From: Girardinichthys multiradiatus
Lineage: Eukaryota; Chordata; Actinopteri; Cyprinodontiformes; Goodeidae
DNA length: 64,000 nt
Direction of reading: 5' to 3'
Assembly (NCBI RefSeq): GCF_021462225.1
Contig: NC_061794.1
Coordinates: forward strand, 45,384,914-45,448,913
Shown: piece after piece, positions 43,660 to 54,600 of the stretch
How positions within the stretch are numbered: position 1 is the stretch's first letter
How the letters are laid out: every line of letters begins with the position of its first letter
The notes under the pieces: generated by a model
Database searches by the model: none
What the model saw: the letters and a program-made list of their open reading frames with translations, nothing else
What the model was told of the DNA's origin: nothing
Translations under genes and position numbers: made by a program

Positions 43660-43920
43660 TCAACATGTCATGTGCCACCTGAGCTGCTGTGCCATACTGT
43701 TTCCATGTTCAGATAATGGACTGAACAGGGCTCTGAGAGATGTTTAAAGTTAACCTCTGCTTTAATTGTCTTCCTGACCTGTCTGCTGTGTTCATTGGTT
43801 TTCATGATGCTGTTTGTTCACTAATGTTCTCTAACAAATCACTGAGGCCTTCATGAAACAACTGGATTTTTCCTGTAAACAAATAACACACGTTCAGATT
43901 CTATTTACTAATGAACATAT
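43660..43920 (-). mobile_element. Tc1-like transposon fragment
   Basis: Plus-strand text including GACCTGTCTGCTGTGTTCATTGG, TTCATGATGCTGTTTGTTCACT and GTTCTCTAACAAATCACTGAGG matches a very common fish Tc1-like repeat that also appears, from its other part, at 51085-51640. No terminal repeat remains here. Confidence 0.6.
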
Positions 43921-44187
43921 ATCTGAAGGTAAGTGACGCACAGAAACAGAGTCATGTGTTTCTGACGTTGTCAAGTCTCACTGCCCTCGTGCTTCCATTG
44001 TGTCAAAGTTGGCATGGCTGTTAGACAATATTATTCTTAGAGCGCAGTTCTGAGTTTGCTTCCAAATTCAGAAAAGGTTTCAGACAACACCAAACATGGT
44101 GACGGTTGAGAAAACCTGATGTTGTACATTCTCACAAAGAGACAAAAATAGACAAGAAAAGAGCCATTCAATTCAGTCAGTCAGTCA

Positions 44188-45389
44188 TTGGCCTGCTTCC
44201 CACTTTCAATTCAATTCAGTTTTATTTATATAGCACCAATTCACAACACCATTGTCTCAAGGCACTTCACAACAATCAGGTCCATCCGTTCCAATTAATC
44301 ATAACTATTGAACAGTTCAGTCAGATTCAGTTATTTATTCAAATTGGATAAAAAGTTTTTCTATCTAAGGAAACCCAGCAGATTGCATCCAGTCAGTGAC
44401 TTGCAGCATTCACTCCTCCTGGATGAGCATGTAGAGACAGTGGACAGTCACTGGTGTTGACTTTGTAGCAATCCCTCATACTGAGCATGCATGTAGCGAC
44501 AGTGGAGAGGAAAAACTCCCTTTTAACAGGAAGAAACCTCCAGCAGAACCAGAACCAGGCTCAGTGTGAGCGGCCATCTGCCACGATCGACTGGGGGTTT
44601 GAGAGAACAGAGCAGAGACACAAAAAGAACAAAGAAGCACTGATCCAGAAGTCCTTCAGAATAAGAGATTTTTTCTCACATTTGACTGTTCTAGCTGCTG
44701 ACAAAATAAAACTGTTATATGCAGATTGTTTTTTTAACCAAATAAAATATCATAACATGAAATACAGCATTTTTAATGTTTGTAATTATTACTTTTTATA
44801 TCATTATTTTTAACCACTTTGAGACTTATTTATTCTCCTATTTATTTATTTCCTATTTATCCATTTTATAGCTATTTTTATGAAAAGGCTTATATTTAGT
44901 GAAGGCTATTTAAACCTGGGTTACACGGCCATCTGCCATGACCGACTGGGGGTTTGAGAGAACAGAGCAGAGACACAAAGAGAACACAGAAGCACTGATC
45001 CAGGCGTACTTTCTATGGGAAGGAAAAGTAAATGTTAATGGAGGTAGCTCTTTAGTCGGTTCACCTAGAAAGAAAGAACAGATAAACTCTGAGCCAGTTT
45101 TCAAGGTTAGAGTCTGAAAGAGAGCACATATAATTAGTTACAGTAAAAGCTCAGTCAATTTCCATGTCTAGGAGAGAGAAAGGGTTAAAGACTAAAAGAC
45201 AGGGCCATGTGGATCATCTGTAGAGGGTGAGCATTAAGTTGTTGCCAGCAGAAGCTTCCCCTCTCCACAAAGGTGTCACAGGTAGACACAGAGCCAGGTG
45301 TAGCTTCTAGGAAGAGAATAGAGAGAACAAGGTTAAAAGCTGAAATAACAGCAAATAATGCAAAATTGGAGAGTAGTGTGAGAATGTAG
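44188..45389 (+). repeat. Interspersed repeat R1, copy 2, with internal insert
   Basis: Matches 16010-16873 end to end, except that after the first 460 bases the sequence breaks. A 78-base segment (44571-44648) is repeated at 44926-45003 with 4 differences, enclosing 277 unrelated AT-rich bases (44649-44925). The second part then continues R1 to its end at 45389. Confidence 0.82.
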
Positions 45390-48300
45390 AATGAGGTGGT
45401 CTGTAAAACCACAAAATTTAGGGTAGAATTTGGATGGAGAAATTCAGCCATTCTGTCAATGTCTTCTTCGTTTCTTCTTCATATTGATTGTGTTGGGTTC
45501 ATATCTGCATGTTTCGCGATGACAGACGAAAAGACGCACAAACTGAATGCAGAAAATGGACAGATAGCTCCGCACGCTTCTGTGTATTTAACATTGTGCA
45601 CAAATCATTTAGCGGGGACTTTATACGTGTGAACATAATATTTTTCAAATGTTCTCTTTTCTTTCAATTTACAATCATGCATTATGTCGGTCTGAAACCA
45701 AAAATCACAATAAAGACATAAAATTTTGCTTAAGAGAAAATGTGGAAAAAGATTATGATTTCTTTATTTCTTTATTATGTATTAATTAAGTAATGTCCAA
45801 ATGACCAAACCAGTGATGTTGCCAACCTAATCTCATCTTTCTCAACATGTTTTAAGAATGTTTTACAGGGAAACTGACAAAAAATAAACTAGACCATGCA
45901 GAAGAGGAAAACTATAAAACAAGCAAAAGTTTTAACCTTCATATCTAACCTCTTTGAAATGTGCAGACATTCCTGATGATGCAGCCAAGATGTTGTCATG
46001 AAAAAACTGGTGCCGTGGAACCCAAGTGGGGGGACTCTTGCTGCCCTTTCAAAGTCTAATCAAAGCCCTACAGGAATCAAGCCTCTAATAAATGAATACC
46101 CCTTCACTGTGGGGTGTCTGAATAATTGATGTGCTTTGTCAATATACAATTCTCATGCACACAAGTTTCTCCGATGATTGACCTATTTACCACAGTGCTT
46201 AAGTTACTTCCTGCCACACAATCTGAAGCTGTGCGGTTTAACAAACATCAATACTGGTCCCAGTCAGTGGAAAATGAGAATCATTACAAAAACATGTAAT
46301 TTACTGGAGTTCGTTCAATTATGCCTAAAATCATTTCCCTCCAATATGAAATCCAAGGCATCAAGATTACATTTCTGTACAAATCTAATTTCCAATTATC
46401 TTTGATGCAGCGCCATCCATCTTCCCCCCAGAATGTGTTTATGCAGGCGACAGTTGAAGCAGAGATCCTCAGACCTCGCTTTTTCTTCCGATCTCTTTCA
46501 GCTTTTCATCCTGCTAGCTGTGACATGCAGGCTGAAATCCCTTCTCCTGCTGTCACAGCCACACCTACACCTCCTCCTACCTGTTGCTCTCGGCATCTTA
46601 CTGATAGCCAGAAGGAGCTGTGGTAAAGAGACTACATTTATACTTATAATAATACAAACATTTTTTTGCAATTAATTAGTTGTTAGATAAATAAGTTTAT
46701 AAGAAATGCAAGTTGTTACCAAGCCTACAATAGATATGTGTTCCCACCTTACCACATGTGATACAATGACCTGACATCTATCTGACTGCACATTGCAGAG
46801 GTTTTTGTTTTTTTTATGTTGTGATAATAAAATATAACGAGGTATGAGGTACACCACCAGGAAGCTACACAGCTACATTTTGCTTTCCAATGTTTTTTAA
46901 ATCCCAGCCTATTTTTGTGTGTACTGCTTGAAAAACTTTATCAGCATATTATATCATGAGCTGATGTAATGAAAGCACGTCTTGTCTTTACCATAAAGGA
47001 GAGACTATATTGGCTGCTGCATCTGTCATGTGACCAACTCTGCAAGCAATGCTCAGGCAGCGATCGACGTAGCAAACATCTAAAACCCCTGTCATTAATT
47101 TTTACAATGTTCAAAGCAAAACGGTAGCTTCATGAAAGAGGACGACTTTTTTCTGTGCCTTTTGTTCACACAGGATTAGCTGGAATCTAACTGACATCAC
47201 GAGTAAAAATTACCAAAGTGTTATATTAAAACAGTGAGTAAACCTACTTGCATTAGGTTAATACATCATCAAACTGCTCTGAATGAAATCATTGTCAGCC
47301 TGAGTACAACAAGTTGTATTAAAGACTAGAGCTCTAGTTAAAACCTTCGGAACAACAAGCATCTGTTGCTGTCAAGAAGGAACATCATCCAGAATATCGC
47401 TGGTGAGTTTAATGGGGCATAATCACAATACTAATGTGGCCCATGTAATTCTGAAGAAATGTAGCTTGTGCTTTGAAACTGAGAAATAAAGCTCCTGATT
47501 TTCAGGAATAAATGGACTGTTACTTGGTATCAGTAGATGACTAAACTAGGGTTGGTGTCTGGGGCAAAAATCCTGATTTGGAAAGCCCTACATATCACGA
47601 TACTATTTTCCTTAATTCTTATGCATATTAGGGATAACTGACTTTCATGTGAAGCATAATACACCTGTAAATATCAGCATCATAAGATTATCTTATTTTT
47701 ACTCTTTTACTTTTAGCTTTTTCAGGATATTTTGACAATAATGCAAAACACACACTTCAAATTGGGCATGAGTGTGTCTGTTTATTTCTTAGAAATATCA
47801 CAAAAGATGCCAAAGATATTTATATATGTGAATGCATTTGAATGTCCAGCTCATGCCTGCCCCTCAAGAATATATTTTTGCAAGAAAATTCCAAAAAGAC
47901 ATGGAAGGAACTGTTTCACTTCTACCTTCAACCAGACTTCATAGAAATAAAACTTTCTAAGCACAAAAACTGTAAGGTTTGGTCTAAGAATGGGCAGGAA
48001 GTGGTAAAATGATAACAGTTGGAAACACCATCAGTGCTCACTGCACACATGAGAATCTATGAGAATAAATTGTGAATTTCTATATAAGGGTTTGGCATTA
48101 CATCGGGCAAAGAAAAGCCTTTGCCTGCTTGTCGAGGTGTTTACACAACAAGCTGACATTGCAGTATCAGACCATCAGTCAACATATAGGCAGGAAATGG
48201 ACTCTGATACAGGCACCAGATGGTGTTGTGAATACAGATTTAAGACCTAGCATAGAGAGGGTGTCCAACTGGTTTTGCTAATATGGCTGGTTTTAAGTCT

Positions 48301-49587
48301 GACAGACTGTGACTATCTATATAGGCACTGGACAGAAAAAGCCCATGTATGTCTATAAGAATTTAGAGATGCATGTTTAATGATTCTGTCGGCACCTTGG
48401 GCAAACCTGTGATCTCTGCTAATGTGGAAAATTTATTGAACAATTGGGAAACTTTGTCCATGGTCAATGTTTCTCTATAAATCGAAGTCAATATTTTACT
48501 TCTGATCATTTCTTAAATTTATTTGACTCCAAAGTTTCTCTTAATGTTCAACTTTGGCAGGCTGCCAAAATCCAATGGTGAAGGGTTAGGGGAGAGCTAG
48601 ACAGGAAAAAACTAATACAAACCCTGCTATTGTTTTTTCTCTGCGTTCAATTCACATGAGCAATGTAAGCTGCAATAAGAATATCTCCCCCTAACCTCCA
48701 TCCATTGTTCATGCACAATTGGATACTCTGAAATTGAGTTTAATAAAGTGTATGAATGTTGATCTGTCAAAGATTATGTTTACATGAGGTTGACCATTAT
48801 GAATGGGGCAGAATGAGTTATTTTTGCCTGTAGTGACCCTGGGAGGGCTAAACGATTTGATTTCCTCTCTTACTTTCCCTTCCTGGCCTCCCTGCATGTC
48901 TTGCTGATCTCCCTAAGGTTGGAGTTACATACCTAGAGCTTACCTCATGTCAATCCTTCGGTTCCCACCTTGTTTCCAAAGAGTTGCCTTCTTCCACCAA
49001 TGGAAAAGTACATATGAAATGAACTAAAAAACATCTCTAATCAGCAAATTAGTCTAGAAATGAACGATATGTTGAAAAACTGAGCCATCTTTATCTTTCA
49101 AACCTCTGGCCAGTGTTGCAGCTGCTACAGGCTTGTTTCTATTGTGAGAAGCAGCTGAATACGCTGACATGCTTGACATCAGCTTTGACAGTCTTTTTGT
49201 TCATTATCGTCTGAATTGTATTGTCATCCTCTGAATGAGCCAATTTTCATCCGTTGTTTTGCTCAGAACCACACTTATTTTCTATGTAAATGTCAGTTAA
49301 ATCAGAGTTCATTTTTGTAATTGATTCATTTATTGATTAATTTAAGTTTTTTTTTTTCCAGTTCATGCATAATGTTGGATTTTTGACCCTGTATTTGCCT
49401 TCTGATCTCAATAACAATAGTGTTATATGTTCACAAGGAGTGGACATTTAATCACAAACGTCCCTGAAACTGTTAATACAATGCAGTTATATTCTTACTG
49501 TATATAATTTTATATACTGTGTAACTTGGGAAAAGGCTATTATATGTGTTAAAGCAGTGTTTGATGTAAGAAAACAAATAATTTATC
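45390..49587. other. Long non-coding stretch
   Basis: About 4.2 kb without a recognised gene or repeat. The open frames are short, unsupported by motifs and without consistent codon usage. Confidence 0.5.
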
Positions 49588-49592
49588 GTATT

Positions 49593-50075
49593 TGTCATGA
49601 ACCTGTTGTGTCAGGTGTTTTTCAGTTTCTTGTTCTTTTATTTTGCCTGATCTATTTTCTTAGTGTTGCCATTCTAGTTCATCCTGTTGTTTACTTATTT
49701 CTTATTCTTGTTCTTTGTTGTGTATAGATATTCTCTGTTAGATTTCTCTGTATGATTCTGCTCATTACTCTTCTCTCTCTTCATTGGTCTCAGCTGTTTC
49801 TCATCTCTACCTGATAACCGTCACCTGCTTGCTTTGCCTTTCTCTTCACTCTCTCTTTCTATATAAGATGCTTAGTTTTTTTGTTATTTTTCTGATTTCT
49901 TCCGTTCTGCTGCCTGAACTCTGTTACTCAGCTCCTCGCCTCATGCTCCATTTCAACGCCTGATTCACTGTGTGTTTGCTGTTTTATTTATCATTAAATC
50001 ATTCTACTTTTCAACATGCTGCCCTCGGGTTCATGTCTGCAGTTTCGTCCAGCAAACAACCCATCAAACCCGACA
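49593..50075 (+). mobile_element. Solo LTR with perfect 5-base target duplication
   Basis: 483 bases, starting TGTCATGAACC and ending AACCCGACA (TG/CA, with TGTC/GACA inverted ends), flanked on both sides by GTATT (49588-49592 and 50076-50080). It contains TATATAAG at about 49860 and ATTAAA at 49993, as expected for promoter and polyadenylation signals. No internal retroelement sequence adjoins it. It likely remains after recombination between the two LTRs of a gypsy or ERV element. Confidence 0.92.
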
Positions 50076-50080
50076 GTATT

Positions 50081-50716
50081 ATTTCTATATTTGAGAAACA
50101 TATTGACAATCTCTTTGGCACTGCACATCCTGACTTCTCCAGCGCCCCGAGTCTGTGTTGTCAAAGAGTTAAAAACACCCTGAGCAATTCAGTTGAAAAT
50201 TAAAAACAGTTTTAGTTTATGGTGCACTAGTGGCTTAAGTTACCACACCACAACTTTTAAGTCCTTGCTGAGCATTCTTAACCCACCATCTAATTTTGCT
50301 GAATGTATTAATATTTAAAGCGTAATACAAAAGAGCAAACATGTGCCAATGGTGAAAGATAACAACTTGAACAATAAAATGTTCCCTTTAGAACAGCACC
50401 TTACATTTTCCATTAACATGACAGTTTATGTATGCAACCAAAGGAAAGAAAAACGTCAGTTTTTGTTGCTCAACAAAGCAACTGCATAAAAAAGCTTCAG
50501 AACAATATTGTACAATATGTTCAAAAGTGATTTTTCTTAATATTATACGTTTAAAGGGTTTCGCAGAATTTATTTATTTTTTCTTTCATTGTGATTTATG
50601 TAAAGCACAATATTAAAATATTTCATTATCAGTTCTTCAAAGTCATGCTGAAATGTTGTGTGACTGAAAAGTGAAGCTATTCACTCAGTAGAATAAGGCT
50701 GAGCTGTTTCTCCTTT
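50081..50716. other. Non-coding stretch
   Basis: No gene was recognised. Confidence 0.5.
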
Positions 50717-51028
50717 ATGATCCTGAAGTATTTTCTCACTTTCACCTTGATGGTAGTATGTTGCAGGGCTTTGTACTGTGATCTGTATCATACTGAGGAA
50801 GGAGCTCCAACTGTTACGCCAGTGTCCCCATTTAATACGCTGTTACAGCGCAATATGCTTGCACTCGATAACGGTAGGAGCTCATATGAATATTTAATAG
50901 GTCTGGGGGTGAACAGCAGATGGAAAAAAAAAAACTTTTCAAAAGGAAAAACACACTGGGAGGCTTTTGAACAAAATTACAGAAAATATCAAATAAAAAT
51001 GACAGAGGAGTATAATTTGAGCAATTAG
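50717..51028 (+). CDS. Possible small secreted protein ORF, unrecognised
   Basis: A 103-residue frame beginning MILKYFLTFTLMVVCCRA, which looks like a signal peptide with a cut after CRA. A hydrophilic remainder with three Cys in all follows (ALYCDLYHTEEGAPTVTP, then YEYLIGLGV, ending YNLSN). No family was recognised. There is no clear promoter, splice signal or nearby polyadenylation signal, and the frame runs through an A-run (50920-50935). It could be chance. Confidence 0.2.
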   Translation: MILKYFLTFTLMVVCCRALYCDLYHTEEGAPTVTPVSPFNTLLQRNMLALDNGRSSYEYLIGLGVNSRWKKKNFSKGKTHWEAFEQNYRKYQIKMTEEYNLSN

Positions 51029-51084
51029 ATTTCTTCCTTTTAAAGTTAACTTAGCTGATTAATGGTTGCAGTGGTTACTTTTCA

Positions 51085-51640
51085 CAGTGCCTTGCAAAAG
51101 TATTCATTCCACATGACCTTTTGCATATGTTACAAATACAAATTTCTTTTATTGGGATTTTGTGTAATAGATCATAAAAAGTAATGTGTAATATAGGGAA
51201 ATGGAACTCTGCAGCTCCTCCAGAGTTCCCACAGGCCCCTTGGCTGCTTTTCTGATTAATGCACTATGCTTTACCACTCAGTTTAAGTGGACGACCATGA
51301 CTTGTTAGGTTTGCAGTTCAGCCATAGAATGGCATTGTTTTTATAACTTAATCCTGCTTCTCCTGACTTCATCACAGGGATTCTGGAAAGAATGTTAACC
51401 CATTCTCCTCCTCGAAGCTATCTACAACCATGACACTTTCACAGGTTTGCGGCGTCCTCTATATGACTTGTGTCAACTTACAAACAGAACTTCTTATAGC
51501 CTTCATTAAACAATGGCTTTCTTCTTAGTGCTGTTTTTATAAAAGACCATATTTGTGGAGGGCATAACTAATACTTGTCTTGTCAACAAATTCCCACCAG
51601 AGCTATGGATCTCCGCAGTTCCTCCAGAGTATGCTAAAAT
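51085..51640 (-). mobile_element. Tc1-like transposon remnant, one terminal repeat kept
   Basis: Begins CAGTGCCTTGCAAAAGTATTCA, the terminal repeat of a very common teleost Tc1-like family, followed by TTTTATTGGGATTTTGTGTAATAGA. The rest is shuffled transposase-derived text (CTCCTCCAGAGTTCCCACAGG, GGTTTGCAGTTCAGCCATA). The CTCCTCCAGAGT phrase recurs near 51615, so internal rearrangement is likely. Related to 43660-43920. Confidence 0.7.
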
Positions 51641-52027
51641 TAAATGACACAGACTCTAAAGCAGATGCATACTGAAAGGAACTGATAATAATTTTGAAAG
51701 CTTCATTTTAAAAACCTAGATTTTCACATAAAAAAAACCAAGATGTAACCTTTGCTTTTCAGTTAGCCGAATGAATTATCTAGCTTTCAGTTTATGGATA
51801 AACAGTTATGGTGAAAACATAAACAACTCTGTCAATTCTAGGGTGTAAATGTATAAATGATCTGGTCACTACCAGGTTTTCAAAGAAATCCAACCTCAAC
51901 TGTACAAAATCAGCCAGGCTACAGATTCCATCATGTCATTATTTATTAACAAAGATTAAGCTAAATTAGAAATTATTAAATACATTCTCAAAATCCTGGA
52001 TAAAAACTAAAAATAAAAACCCCAAAG
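51641..52027. other. Non-coding stretch
   Basis: Nothing recognised. Confidence 0.45.
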
Positions 52028-52110
52028 GTAAGGTAAGGTAAGTTTATTTATATAGCGCTTTTCAGTAACGAGACACTCAAAGCGCTGTACATACAATTAC
52101 AATACAATCA
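52028..52110 (-). repeat. LINE/SINE-like tail with TATATAGCGC motif
   Basis: AAGGTAAGGTAAG repeats, then TTTATTTATATAGCGCTTTTC and CACTCAAAGCGCTGTACAT, a common teleost repeat end. It lies about 530 bases beyond membrane-protein repeat copy B in the same orientation and differs from the tail of copy A. Confidence 0.6.
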
Positions 52111-52639
52111 CAAAAAAAATAAACACAGATACACAGAAAAACAAATCAAATGATACTACAATCTTTCTAAGAAATCAAAAAATCTATGAATCCTTCTGAG
52201 AAATCTAAAAATCTCTGTCCAACATTACAATGATACAGAAAACATTAATAATCCTTTGGGTTTTATTGGTAAGAGCTGGTTCTAAACCAATCTTTCTAAA
52301 GAGGTAATTATATCATTACGTCCTCTATGTAGGGGAAAGCATCTTGTGCTAAGAGAGAATGATCCTTGGTTTCACTGGTATACATGCAGTTGTAGTCCAA
52401 TAATAACATTCATTTGCATCCATTGAAATTTAACTAAGCAATCATTGAGTTCTAACTAAGGAAGCTGAGTCACTGGTGTAAAAACAGTTTTTGTTAAAAT
52501 TTTTAAGAAACTAGTATTATTTTCCTTTCACTGGTAAATCTAAAAATCTATGAAAAGGAGAAGAAATGAAGAAATGAAATCCACATTTAGGTAAAAAAAA
52601 ATAAGGAGCATGGGAAAGCAACACACATAAGCAAAGATA

Positions 52640-53600
52640 TTGCAGGGGCATGGTGGACCCGTGAGAGTGCCAATATTTAAGTATGATCATGTGTGCAAAG
52701 AATTAGACTGTCAACACTGACAGAGTTGCCATTGTCCTTGAAAAAGAGATGGAAGTTTTATCAAACGGCCATACAGTTCAGTTCACAGATGAGGGGGGTT
52801 GCTGGGGCAGAGCGTTGTATTTACAGAACATCCAGGAGAAATGTTTTGATAAGAAGCCTTTGAAGGCCATATCGGGGCGCCTGAATTAGACAAACAATAA
52901 ATGTTTTGGTTCAGGCCGGCTGTGATTTTCCGCCTGCCTTCAAAGTCTTACTGGCATTCTCAAAATGCCAAAATTTTGGGAATGCCAAATAGCCAAATTT
53001 CTGGTACTTTCAGTAAATCCTGAGCAAACAACTTTCTCCAAGATTAAATCATATCACCTTTGAGTCCGGGAAACACAACCAGCCTGCTATTCTGTTCAAG
53101 GATCACGTCCAGCTTGCGATTCTGCTCTCTTAACATATCAGTCTGAGTGCTGAGAGCTCTAAAGATCCCTTCAAACAACCCAGGCAGCTTTGGAGTGCTT
53201 TGAACAGCTGCCAATGTTTTACAAATCTTTCGATAAGCCAGGTAACCGCCAGCTCCAAAAAGCAGAAATTCTGTTAACAGAAATCCAATTATGTACAAAT
53301 CTTCTACATCCTCGACTGACATTGTTATCAGGCACACAATCTTCCACTGCCAGGAATCCATTGCGTATCCGGAGAAGAACGTCCCGTGTGGACAAGAGGG
53401 TTCCCCTTTACCCTGTCTTCCCCTCAAGAAAATTTGATCGATTGAGAGACAAGCTGACCAAATCCATAATGAAACAATTAGGAGGATATGCGACCAGAGG
53501 CTCTAAGAAAAACAGACAAAAAGCTGAAGCAGGGCAAAAAATGGGGGAGGATCAAGGAGAGAGTGGAAAAGCGTCTGACCCCACCAAGAGCAGAAGAGAA
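52640..53600 (-). repeat. Unrecognised repeat M, copy B
   Basis: The counterpart of 27730-28786, with similar 5' and 3' flanks around the ORF. Homology ends near 53600 in the 5' direction, where ordinary sequence follows instead of ERV env, so the ERV is not part of the repeat. The flanks contain a 25-base local duplication (AATGCCAAA) near 52960-52995 that is absent from copy A. Confidence 0.75.
53044..53361 (-). CDS. Small single-pass membrane protein, repeat M copy B
   Basis: A 105-residue frame from ATG 53361. It shows MDSWQWKIVC, MSVEDVEDLY, a membrane-helix-like segment (IIGFLLTEFLLFGAGGYLAY, residues 24-44), then STQTDMLREQNRKLDVILEQ (residues 69-89) and a GLKGDMI end. An in-frame extension with TFFSGYA precedes the ATG, and copy A has the same TFFSGY. 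Many nucleotide differences from copy A are silent or conservative and the frame is kept. Topology is probably a short N-terminus, one helix, then a charged tail of about 60 residues. Function unknown. Confidence 0.55.
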   Translation of the reverse strand: MDSWQWKIVCLITMSVEDVEDLYIIGFLLTEFLLFGAGGYLAYRKICKTLAAVQSTPKLPGLFEGIFRALSTQTDMLREQNRKLDVILEQNSRLVVFPGLKGDMI

Positions 53601-53603
53601 GAT

Positions 53604-53965
53604 AAAAATGGTGTCATTTTTTACAACATTGTCTGTACATTCATGTTAACATTATAAAACATGTAGTATCAACAGTGCAGCTATTAGATAAATTATTCAC
53701 TTTATCAGATTTTCCTCACAAGCCTTTCTTGTCTTGATCCAAGGTAATACAGATGTTAAATGGCTGAAAGGTGTGATCTGGTACAGCTCCCAACAAGACT
53801 TCTGGTAACAGTGAGGCATGTATTAATGGTTTCATCTTTTGAAGCACATTGTCATTTTTATCTGTGAAAAGTGTAATTAAATCAATGAACTTAAATGGGA
53901 TTTGTTTGTTTCTTTAACCGACTAAGAAATGTTTTAAATTTGTTTTTTTTCTTGCTTGTCCTCTT
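53604..53965. other. Non-coding stretch
   Basis: Nothing recognised. Confidence 0.45.
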
Positions 53966-53967
53966 CA

Positions 53968-54600
53968 GGTTGGAGGGGAGTTCCTGCCTCAAGTGGAGGA
54001 GTTCAAGTATCTTGGGGTTTTGTTTACAAGTGAGGGAAGAATGGATCGCCAGACGGATCGGTGCGGCTGCCGCAGTAATGGGGGCGCTGTGCCGGTCCGT
54101 TGTGGTGAAGCGAGAGCTGAGCCGAAAAGCAAAGCTCTCGATTTACCGGTCGGTCTACGTTCCTACCCTCACTTATGGCCGTGAACTTTGGGTCACGGCT
54201 GAAAGAACAAGATCCTGGATACAAGCGGCAGAAATGAGCTTCCTCCGTAGGGTGGCCGGGCTCTCCCTTAGAGATAGGGTGAGGAGCTCGGCCATCCGAG
54301 AGGAGCTCGGAGTAGAGTCGCGGCTCTTCTACATCGAGAGGAGCCAGCTGAGGTGGCTCAGGCATCTATACCAGATGTCTCCTGGACACCTTCCTTGGAA
54401 GGTGTTCCAGGCACGTTCCACTGGGAGGAGGCCCAGGACACGCTGGAGGGACTATGTCTCTCGGCTGGCCTGGGAACGCCTTGGGCTCCCCCAGAGGAGC
54501 TGAAGGAGGTGTCTGGGCTGGGGAGAGGGACGTCTGGGCGTCTCTGCTGAGTGTGCTGCCCCCGTGACCCGGATAAAGCGAATACGACGAGTACGAGTTG
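53968..54600 (+). pseudogene. LINE reverse transcriptase C-terminus and 3' end
   Basis: GC-rich compared with its surroundings. Coding text EFKYLGVLFTSEGRMD (about 54000-54045), then after a one-base shift RIGAAAAVMGALCRSVVVKR, SIYRSVYVPTLTYGRELWV, AAEMSFLRRVAGLSLRDRV, ERSQLRWLRHLYQMSPG and TRWRDYVSRLAWERLG. This is the C-terminal part of a widespread fish non-LTR RT. It ends in the ACCCGGATAAAGCG type of tail. It is 5'-truncated, as is usual for LINE insertions. The RT catalytic motifs are not included. Confidence 0.85.
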
